Assembly: GCA_001548435.1 (NCBI GenBank) | Contig: AP017308.1 | Coordinates: 815,030 to 879,029 of the forward strand | DNA: 64,000 bases | From: Leptolyngbya sp. NIES-3755 | GTDB lineage: Bacteria > Cyanobacteriota > Cyanobacteriia > Leptolyngbyales > Leptolyngbyaceae | Reading direction: 5' to 3' | In this document: piece by piece, positions 57,642 through 64,000 of the stretch | How positions within the stretch are numbered: position 1 is the stretch's first letter | How the letters are laid out: every line of letters begins with the position of its first letter | Made by a program: the position numbers and the translations under genes | The notes under the pieces: generated by a model | The model's database searches: none | The model's input: only the letters and a program-made list of their open reading frames with translations | Told to the model about the DNA's origin: nothing

Positions 57642-57977
57642 TCACCCTACGGCATACTCTGTGAACTGTCGTTTAAACGGCGATTGAAATGCGAGAACGA
57701 TATCCCGCTTTGGTATACCTCGCTCCTCTAATTCAAGCGCAACTCCCCCTTCTGTGCCATCATGCTGAATCCAGATTTTGTCGTTTTTAATGTCAACCTG
57801 AACGACGCAACCATAGACCCGTCGCTTATTCGACCAACCTGCATGAACAAGTTGATAGCGATTGCGCTCTTTGTCAAAAATCAATTGCGCCTCAACCTCT
57901 TCATTTAGCGCCTTATACTGACTATGCTCGGTTAGAATCTCTTGAACAATCTGCCGATATTTTGCTATGTCTGCCAT
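57642..57977 (-). CDS. xisI: XisI-family protein
   Basis: A 111-residue protein with the family pattern YRQIVQEILTEHSQY, LIFDKERNRYQLVHAGW, and IWIQHDGTEGGVALEL. XisI is one of the excision controlling factors of the fdxN element of heterocystous cyanobacteria. Family members are widespread, and here no nif element is near, so that role does not apply directly. The start overlaps xisH by 13 bases. Confidence 0.9.
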   Translation of the reverse strand: MADIAKYRQIVQEILTEHSQYKALNEEVEAQLIFDKERNRYQLVHAGWSNKRRVYGCVVQVDIKNDKIWIQHDGTEGGVALELEERGIPKRDIVLAFQSPFKRQFTEYAVG

Positions 57978-58381
57978 CTCACAATCACCTCAGTTTCTGG
58001 CTGATAAACAATCAATCGAACACCATAGCGCTCCACTAATCGACGGGGCAATTCTAAACTAAAAAACGACTGAGCAACATCATCAGGAATCGCTAAATAT
58101 AGTTTACGATCTGGGTCTGTTTCTTCTAACGCAAGTTGATATTTCAAAAATTGTCCCAGAGCAGTACTAAACTCTGTTGTTTCTGATGCTCCGATAAAGC
58201 TTTTGATTTCTACTGCAATTCTTTCATCGTTTTTCTCAGCCGCAATAACCTTTTCAGCCCCTAAATCAATGTATAGTTCTACACCTCCAAAGCGCAGAAA
58301 TAAAGGATCATGCGTAATCTGCCAACCCTCTTTCTGCAATCCACGTTTCACGGCATCATGAAATAGATCTTTCGCTGGCAT
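57965..58381 (-). CDS. xisH: XisH-family protein (PD-(D/E)XK-like fold)
   Basis: The ATG at 58381 (MPAKDLFHDAVKRGLQKEGW) is the family start; a longer frame from 58429 lies in the preceding gene. The 138-residue protein has the nuclease-like ELYIDLGAE and IAVEIKSF, the D-x(n)-ExK site of PD-(D/E)XK enzymes. XisH works with XisI in the fdxN system. It overlaps the Uma2 gene by 26 bases and xisI by 13, so the genes are coupled. Confidence 0.9.
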   Translation of the reverse strand: MPAKDLFHDAVKRGLQKEGWQITHDPLFLRFGGVELYIDLGAEKVIAAEKNDERIAVEIKSFIGASETTEFSTALGQFLKYQLALEETDPDRKLYLAIPDDVAQSFFSLELPRRLVERYGVRLIVYQPETEVIVRWQT

Positions 58382-58970
58382 TGTTATTGCCCTGAATCGC
58401 TTGCTGAAAAGTTTTGATTGCATCAACATGATTCACCATATTGATACAGCGTAAGAGCAATTCGAGATCGAGTCCCGGAACTGCTTCACTGTTCGATATC
58501 TTTTCGTATCGAAGTTGCTCACCTTCTGAACGCAAATGATAGACCTCCAAAACGCCATCTTCCCAGAACCATACTTCTGAGATTTTGAGCCGTTTGTAAG
58601 CTTTGAGTTTATCGATGCCGCCACTCGTGAAGACGACCTCGATCGCTAAATCCGGACGCGATCGACCCGGTGCAAGCTTGTACGATTCATCTGCCTCTCG
58701 CTTTACAGATCCAATACTTTCTAACGTCATTGAACCTGTAGGAGTAAAGTCAAACCCTACTTGAAACAAATAGAGTCCTAAAAGAGCATTGATTCGTGCT
58801 TTGAGTACTTCATGCGGTTCACCGGGCATTTGTCGAATCTCCAGCGTTCCATCTAAAAAAGAAAGGCGATAACCCGGTCGATCGAGTAATTGCTCAACCG
58901 CTTTAAATTCCTGCCAGGTCAGCGATTCAAATAGCATTGGAGTTGGCTTTTGAGAAAGCGCGATCGTCAT
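58356..58970 (-). CDS. Uma2-family endonuclease
   Basis: A 204-residue PD-(D/E)XK protein of the Uma2 (DUF820) family, strongly expanded in cyanobacteria. Motifs are YRLSFLDGTLEIRQMPGEPH, GRSRPDLAIEVVFTSGG (Asp and Glu of the site) and KRLKISEVWFWEDGVLEVY (Lys and Trp). Their role is unclear; many are thought to be nucleases of mobile origin. It follows the next Uma2 gene by four bases. Confidence 0.9.
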   Translation of the reverse strand: MTIALSQKPTPMLFESLTWQEFKAVEQLLDRPGYRLSFLDGTLEIRQMPGEPHEVLKARINALLGLYLFQVGFDFTPTGSMTLESIGSVKREADESYKLAPGRSRPDLAIEVVFTSGGIDKLKAYKRLKISEVWFWEDGVLEVYHLRSEGEQLRYEKISNSEAVPGLDLELLLRCINMVNHVDAIKTFQQAIQGNNNASERSIS

Positions 58971-58974
58971 AGAA

Positions 58975-59610
58975 CTACTCCTGGTTTAGCTTCTGTCTCA
59001 AAGTGCGAATGGCTGCACTGGTCGATCGCTCTGAGGCAATTTGCTCACATTCTGCAACAATGTCCAGAATCGGAACATTTGGGAAAAAGCGACTCTTTTC
59101 CTGAAGCACATAAGCATCATTCTCGAATCCATAAATCCGAAGTTGCTTTTTCTTGTACATCCACACTTCTGGCACTTTGAATGGTAGATAGTCATCAACT
59201 TTGCTGTAGCTAGTAACATCCATTTCAATGACTAAATCAAACGGTGGATCAACTTGCCAATCAATTCGATATTTACCTGATCCAATCCGCCAGTTGTTAA
59301 TGTAGAAGCAAACATCTGGCTCGATACCGTATGCCTCTGGTAAGGTCATGGTGACAGGAGTGTAAGCACTATATTCCTGCTCCAAATGATCCAGAATTGT
59401 TTTTACAATATCGCCGAGTAGATTTGCGCCATATCCATGAACGGGTAAGGGTGACATCAGTAGAATCTCTCCATCTCGATACTTCATTCGAGGGATCGAT
59501 CCGTCTCCTCGTTGTTCACTCAAGGTGATGTAGTCTTGCCAAGTTCCCGGAAGTTTTAGAACGGCTCCGGGAGGCAGTTCAATACGATCGCGTGATACTA
59601 ATGCAAACAT
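58975..59610 (-). CDS. Uma2-family endonuclease
   Basis: A 211-residue Uma2 protein, distinct from its neighbour. Motifs are MKYRDGEILLMSPLPVHGYG, GIEPDVCFYI, PFDLVIEMDVTS and YLPFKVPEVWMYKKKQLRIY. The Asp, Glu and Lys of a PD-(D/E)XK site can be placed, so it may be active. It begins 12 bases after pepP, with AAGGAG before the ATG. Confidence 0.9.
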   Translation of the reverse strand: MFALVSRDRIELPPGAVLKLPGTWQDYITLSEQRGDGSIPRMKYRDGEILLMSPLPVHGYGANLLGDIVKTILDHLEQEYSAYTPVTMTLPEAYGIEPDVCFYINNWRIGSGKYRIDWQVDPPFDLVIEMDVTSYSKVDDYLPFKVPEVWMYKKKQLRIYGFENDAYVLQEKSRFFPNVPILDIVAECEQIASERSTSAAIRTLRQKLNQE

Positions 59611-59622
59611 CGCTCATTCTCC

Positions 59623-60933
59623 TTATCGTTCCATTGCTTCAACGGATTTCGGAACTGCTGCGGTCAGTACTTCATTTCCAGTGTCAGTGACTAGCACATC
59701 ATCTTCAATCCGAATGCCAATTCCTCGCCAGCGATCAGGCACTTCCGGCTGTCCTTCTAAAGGTTCAAAGTCCGATCGAATATAAATTCCTGGTTCCACT
59801 GTGATCACTTGTCCCGCTTGGAAGTTCAGCCAGTTTTCACCAATTTTCCGTGCTCCTGCATCATGCACATCTAATCCGAGCCAATGTCCAGTTCCGTGCA
59901 TAAAGAAAGCTTTGTACTTCTCTTCTTTGATGATTTCTTCAATGTCTCCTTGCATTAAACCAAGCTCCATTAAGCCTTCAGTAATCACTCGCACTGCTGT
60001 ATCGTGAAACTGATTCCAAGGATTTCCAGGCTTGATTTGCTCGATCGCTGCAAGTTGCGCTTTCAACACTAATTCATACAAAATCCGCTGCTCCTCAGTA
60101 AACTGATCGCCTACTGGATAAGTCCGAGTAATATCCGAGTTGTAATAGTTGTAAGAACATCCCGCATCAATCAGCAATAGTTCACCGTCTTGCATTTGTC
60201 GATCGTTCTCGGTGTAGTGCAGAATGCAGGAATTATTCCCGGAAGCCACGATCGAGGGATAAGCAATTCCTTGCCCGCCTCTCAGCCTGAATAGATGTTC
60301 CATCTGCGCCTGAATTTCATACTCATACAGTCCAGGCTTACGAATGTCGATCGCTAAATTATGAGCTTCCGCCGCAATTTCCACGGCTCGTCGCATCTCA
60401 GAGAGTTCATATTCGCTTTTCACCACTCGCATTGGATGGAGCGTGAAAGCAGGATCTTCGATCGCGGTAGGTCCAACTCCATTTCGATCGTACAGCGCAA
60501 GAAACCGCTGCCAAAGTCTGAGAACTCGATTATTAAATCCTTGATCGCGTCCGAAGTGATAGTAAAGCCGTTCTGCTTTAGTCACATATTGCGCCAATTT
60601 TTCATCCAATTCGTTAATCGGATAAGCCTCATCGGCTCCATACTTCTCCTTCGCCGCTTCGACTCCAATTCGATAGCCTGTCCAAGTTTCCTTCAGTCGA
60701 TCCTTCGGCTGCACGAACAGAATAAACTTATGCTCCTCATGCCAAGGTGCAAAGACCGCAACCGCATCCGCTTCATTAAATCCTGTAAGGTAGAAAAAAT
60801 CGCTATCCTGGCGATAATTGTATTCCACATCATTGTGCATGACAGCCATCGGCGCACTGCGGAAAATCGCGGTTCCGTTGCCGATTTTAGACATAAAGCG
60901 ATCGCGGCGTTGCTTGAATTCGGAATGGAGCAT
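59623..60933 (-). CDS. pepP: Xaa-Pro aminopeptidase (aminopeptidase P)
   Basis: A 436-residue creatinase-fold metallopeptidase removing N-terminal residues before proline. The N-terminal domain reads FYLTGFNEADA. Metal ligands are in LLIDAGCSYNYYNSDITRT (two Asp), MHGTGHWLGLDVHDAG (His), TVEPGIY (Glu) and GIRIEDDVLVT (Glu). Cytosolic. First gene of the six-gene minus-strand run; the rest is unrelated in function. Confidence 0.95.
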   Translation of the reverse strand: MLHSEFKQRRDRFMSKIGNGTAIFRSAPMAVMHNDVEYNYRQDSDFFYLTGFNEADAVAVFAPWHEEHKFILFVQPKDRLKETWTGYRIGVEAAKEKYGADEAYPINELDEKLAQYVTKAERLYYHFGRDQGFNNRVLRLWQRFLALYDRNGVGPTAIEDPAFTLHPMRVVKSEYELSEMRRAVEIAAEAHNLAIDIRKPGLYEYEIQAQMEHLFRLRGGQGIAYPSIVASGNNSCILHYTENDRQMQDGELLLIDAGCSYNYYNSDITRTYPVGDQFTEEQRILYELVLKAQLAAIEQIKPGNPWNQFHDTAVRVITEGLMELGLMQGDIEEIIKEEKYKAFFMHGTGHWLGLDVHDAGARKIGENWLNFQAGQVITVEPGIYIRSDFEPLEGQPEVPDRWRGIGIRIEDDVLVTDTGNEVLTAAVPKSVEAMER

Positions 60934-61028
60934 GAATCTAAACTAAAAATGAGCTTCAGCCTTTATTTTAGGGCGGATCTCGCAGGTGATCTGCTCATTT
61001 CCTAGTATTCAAGGCGACTAGAGGAAAT

Positions 61029-61214
61029 TTAATCGGAGATTTTAACGCGATCGCGCAATTGGGGGTGCTTGAGAGGTTGTGAAATTAATATTCTTCCGCT
61101 TGCTGTCTGCCGCTCTTTCAAATCGTCACAAATCGCCTTCAGGTCATAGTTAAAAGCTTTGACGTGTTCCTCTCGAATTTTATAAATTTCCTCTAAGACT
61201 TCATCCTTCAACAT
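61029..61214 (-). CDS. Small conserved protein (antitoxin-like)
   Basis: A 61-residue protein. LEEIYKIREEHVKAFNYDLKAICDDLKERQ is a helical pattern common in small cyanobacterial proteins encoded beside toxins, but no toxin gene adjoins it. GGGAG precedes the ATG. Function unknown. Confidence 0.6.
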   Translation of the reverse strand: MLKDEVLEEIYKIREEHVKAFNYDLKAICDDLKERQTASGRILISQPLKHPQLRDRVKISD

Positions 61215-61325
61215 TTTCAGACTCCCATTAATTCATACGGCATACAGATCGTTGGCAATTCGTAGTTAAACAGTTTTGCTTATTTAAATTAGGGTGTTAG
61301 GCAAGTTAATCGGGGCTTACTTCAA

Positions 61326-61862
61326 TTAATCAAAAGAATAGCCGATAAAGAAAATCTCGCTCGGCTGATTACCTGCGTAGACAATGATGTATCTAGCTGT
61401 CCCTCGCCCAATGCTGCTCCAGAGATTACCAGAAGCTTCAGGGTTTGCATCACCAAAAACAACTGACTCAACCATTTCATGAGTCGGTTGCTCAGTTCCA
61501 AACAAATCGACTAATTCTGCTGAAGCGAGTGGAAAAGCAGTTTGGAATCCACCAAATTTGTCGTAGTCTCTTGCTTGCAGTGCTGTGACCAGTTCCGCGA
61601 TCGAATAGCGATAGGGGGTGTCTGAAACCTGAAAAATGTCAAGAATTGACCGTGTTCCGTCATACTCAGACGCTTCTAATGCAGCCTCGATCGAGGGATG
61701 TTGTGCCCCAGGAGTTGGGGAGTCTTCGCTTATCGGAAAATCTAACATCCATATTACGGGATTGTAGCGACCTGCTTGAAATTCCTGCTCTCGAAGTGCT
61801 TGCAGGGCTGCATTTAGGTCTGGCTGATATTTGGCGTAGTACCAGTAAGCATGTCCTCCCAT
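61326..61862 (-). CDS. Hypothetical protein
   Basis: A 178-residue soluble protein starting MGGHAYWYYAKYQPDLNAAL. It has Trp- and Tyr-rich beta segments (TARYIIVYAGNQPSEIFFIG) and no known motif, signal or membrane helix. The gene before it in the same direction ends at 61029. It may belong with an accessory island, since the area is A+T-richer. Function unknown. Confidence 0.72.
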   Translation of the reverse strand: MGGHAYWYYAKYQPDLNAALQALREQEFQAGRYNPVIWMLDFPISEDSPTPGAQHPSIEAALEASEYDGTRSILDIFQVSDTPYRYSIAELVTALQARDYDKFGGFQTAFPLASAELVDLFGTEQPTHEMVESVVFGDANPEASGNLWSSIGRGTARYIIVYAGNQPSEIFFIGYSFD

Positions 61863-62013
61863 TTTATTCTCCAGCTAAGTGCTTTATGACTGAATTATAG
61901 TTCATGCGTCCTGTTAAATTGTCTATTTTCATCATAAGCCTTGATTTTTACGATTCTAGTTAGTACGCCTGCTCAAGCTGCACTAAGATAGAACAATTGC
62001 TTTGGACTGGGGT

Positions 62014-63711
62014 ATGGATCTAGAGAAGCCATTAGGGTCAGTGATTCAAGGATCTCTGAGCCAAGGATTAGAAGTGCGACTGCACCCGGATGTGTCAGTC
62101 GAGGAAATGCGAGTCGGAAAATTCTTGGTCGTGCAGGGAACTCGATCGCGGTTTTTCTGTATGCTGACCGATGTTTCTCTCGGAACTTCTAGCCAGCGCA
62201 TTATTGCGAATCCTCCAGAACCGACGAATTTGTTCCTTCAAGAAGTTCTGGCAGGCAGCGGAACTTACGGCACGATCGAGCTTTCTCCGATGCTGATGTT
62301 CACACCGACGGAACAACCTGTTAAAAAGAAATCTTCTTCAAAATTGGCATCGTTTGAAGCGAATTCGAGTGAAGCGATCGAGCTTCTACCTGTGAAAACG
62401 ATTCCGAGCCACTTTAGTCAGGTGTATGACGCGAGTGAGCGAGATTTCCGGGCGGTATTTGGTTGGGAAGATGATCCGCATCGACGGAATTTCGCGATCG
62501 GGCAGCCGATCGATATGGATGTGGCGATTTGTTTGGATCTCGATCGCTTTGTGGAACGCAGTAATGGTGTATTTGGTAAATCTGGAACCGGAAAATCTTT
62601 TCTCACTCGATTGTTACTGGCTGGTATTGTTCGCAAACAAGCGGCAGTGAATTTAATCTTTGATATGCACTCAGAATATGGCTGGGAGGCAACTAGAGAA
62701 GGCAAACAGTTCAGTACTGTAAAAGGCTTGCGACAGTTGTTTCCAGGACAAGTGCAGATTTTTACGCTTGATCCAGATTCTACTAAGCGTCGAGGTGTGC
62801 GAGATGCTCAAGAACTCTATGTGAGCTATGACCAAATCGATGTTGAAGATTTGATGCTCGTTCGAGGTGAGTTAAACCTTTCTGAAGCTGCATTGGAAAA
62901 CGCGATCATTCTGCGGAATGAATTTGGTAAAGCTTGGATCAATCGCTTGCTGACAATGAGCAATGGTGAAATCCAAGAGTTCTGCGAAACCAAGATGGGG
63001 AGTAAGTCCTCGATCATGGCACTTCAGCGAAAGTTGAATCGCTTAGATGAACTCAAGTACATTCGGAATAGTTGCCCGCATAACTATGTGAGTCAGATTT
63101 TGGAATGTATTGAAAGCGGAAAGCACGTTGTGATCGAATTTGGATCACAGTCGAATTTGCTATCTTATATGTTGGCAACAAACATTATTGCGCGGCGAAT
63201 TCACCAAGCTTATGTGCGGAAAGCTGAGAAGTTCTTGCAAACGAAAGATGTTAGCGATCGACCCACACAATTAGTGATTACGATCGAAGAAGCTCACCGA
63301 TTTCTCGATCCTTCCACCGTTGGACAAACCATTTTTGGTACGATCGCTCGTGAAATGCGGAAATACTTTGTCACGTTGCTAGTCGTAGATCAGCGTCCAT
63401 CCGGCATTGATAACGAAGTCATGTCACAGATTGGAACTCGGATCACAGCACTATTGAACGATGAGAAAGATATTGATGCAATTTTTACCGGGGTTTCGGG
63501 GGGACAAAGTTTACGATCGGTCCTTGCCAAACTCGATTCCAAACAACAAGCATTAATTCTCGGTCACGCAGTACCAATGCCTGTCGTCGTGCGAACTCGT
63601 CCTTATGATGAAACGTTCTACAGTGAAATTGGAGATACCGCTTGGGAAGAGCTACCCGATGTTGAAGTCTTCCGAGCGGCTGAGGCAGCGAAAGCAGATT
63701 TAGGATTCTAA
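62014..63711 (+). CDS. HerA/DUF87-family ATPase
   Basis: The ATG at 62014 is preferred over a TTG at 62002. The 565-residue protein has a beta-rich N-terminal HAS-barrel-like region (to ~170) and a RecA-like ATPase with Walker A GKSGTGKS (~188), Walker B LVITIEEAHRF, and an arginine-rich VDQRPSGIDNE segment. HerA ATPases form hexamers that move DNA, often with NurA or SIR2/DUF4297 nucleases, but no nuclease gene adjoins. It converges with the aldo/keto reductase with a four-base overlap (CTAA). Confidence 0.85.
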   Translation: MDLEKPLGSVIQGSLSQGLEVRLHPDVSVEEMRVGKFLVVQGTRSRFFCMLTDVSLGTSSQRIIANPPEPTNLFLQEVLAGSGTYGTIELSPMLMFTPTEQPVKKKSSSKLASFEANSSEAIELLPVKTIPSHFSQVYDASERDFRAVFGWEDDPHRRNFAIGQPIDMDVAICLDLDRFVERSNGVFGKSGTGKSFLTRLLLAGIVRKQAAVNLIFDMHSEYGWEATREGKQFSTVKGLRQLFPGQVQIFTLDPDSTKRRGVRDAQELYVSYDQIDVEDLMLVRGELNLSEAALENAIILRNEFGKAWINRLLTMSNGEIQEFCETKMGSKSSIMALQRKLNRLDELKYIRNSCPHNYVSQILECIESGKHVVIEFGSQSNLLSYMLATNIIARRIHQAYVRKAEKFLQTKDVSDRPTQLVITIEEAHRFLDPSTVGQTIFGTIAREMRKYFVTLLVVDQRPSGIDNEVMSQIGTRITALLNDEKDIDAIFTGVSGGQSLRSVLAKLDSKQQALILGHAVPMPVVVRTRPYDETFYSEIGDTAWEELPDVEVFRAAEAAKADLGF

Positions 63712-64000
63712 GCGACTCCTGCTCCAGCCGCTTGAATCAATACATCCGGTTGATAGCCCGTAGGCTTGAGACCTACAGAAGCACCGCCATGAATCATGCC
63801 CTGAATGTCATTCTCAAAGAAGCTGTAAGGGAACTGAGATTCAGGACGGCTCACTTGCTCTAATCGATCGCTCAATTCTTTCGGAATCTCGAAATTCAAA
63901 GCTTCTAAATTGTCCTTTAACTGTGATAGCTTCGTCGCGCCCACAATCACAGAAGCAATTCCCGGACGATTCACTGTCCAATTGACTGCTACTTGCGCCA
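63708..64000 (-). CDS. Aldo/keto reductase, 5' part outside the window
   Basis: The last ~97 codons of an NADPH-dependent aldo/keto reductase. The frame is open to the right edge and reads AQVAVNWTVNRPGIASVIVG, the typical C-terminal strand-helix that binds the cofactor phosphate. An in-frame GTG at 63974 is internal. The catalytic Tyr, Lys and His lie outside the window. Confidence 0.9.
   Translation of the reverse strand, partial: AQVAVNWTVNRPGIASVIVGATKLSQLKDNLEALNFEIPKELSDRLEQVSRPESQFPYSFFENDIQGMIHGGASVGLKPTGYQPDVLIQAAGAGVA

Noticed and set aside
57642-58381. Excision machinery of an fdxN or nifD element
   Set aside because: XisH and XisI are present, but no xisF-type recombinase, nif gene or element border is seen.

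Overview
The window is cyanobacterial chromosome. The octamer GCGATCGC and its GATCG-rich relatives (HIP1) recur in nearly every native gene. The gene set is typical of a filamentous, gliding, Leptolyngbya-like cyanobacterium: an hmp/pil chemotaxis cluster, the System II cytochrome c assembly protein CcsA, a bifunctional class II fructose/sedoheptulose bisphosphatase, glutamyl-tRNA reductase, a KGK-domain protein and XisH/XisI. The genus is inference; no rRNA is present.

Layout. 1-1547: 3' part of a PAS hybrid histidine kinase. 1858-10965: a defence-like cassette of a PLD-SNF2 helicase, a large N6-adenine DNA methylase split by two tandem IS5-family elements, and a DprA-like protein. It is followed by a decayed tyrosine recombinase lying just downstream of tRNA-Gly(GCC) (11189-11799), so the block looks like a worn integrative island. 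11951-21918: housekeeping and regulatory genes (alpha/beta hydrolase, TPR protein, GDSL hydrolase, LabA-like NYN protein, site-2 protease, membrane PIN protein, and an RsbU/RsbW-like phosphatase and anti-sigma pair). 22048-25691: an accessory patch with three VapBC-like PIN toxin-antitoxin pairs separated by a shared promoter-like repeat, remnants of a duplicated deaminase gene, an inverted-repeat element and a DUF4336 gene between inverted repeats. 25740-29314: deaminase, ccsA, KGK protein and tilS. 29311-42125: hmpF and, divergently, PatA-like regulator, CheY, CheW, MCP and a giant CheA. These form the pilus/hormogonium motility signalling chain. 42742-53058: two glycosyltransferases, recQ, a TM2 protein, ligA, hemA and glpX. 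53298-57386: a second, larger PAS/GAF hybrid kinase, paralogous to the one at the left edge. 57381-60933: a minus-strand run of pepP, two Uma2 nucleases, xisH, xisI and a DUF2805 gene. 61029-64000: two unknown genes, a HerA/DUF87 ATPase and the end of an aldo/keto reductase.

The most interesting element is the helicase, methylase and DprA-like cassette. Removing both IS copies and two of the three CTAG target copies rejoins the methylase reading frame exactly. The system is therefore a complete three-gene operon caught in a recently inactivated state, with a helicase/nuclease-like gene left without its intact methylase.
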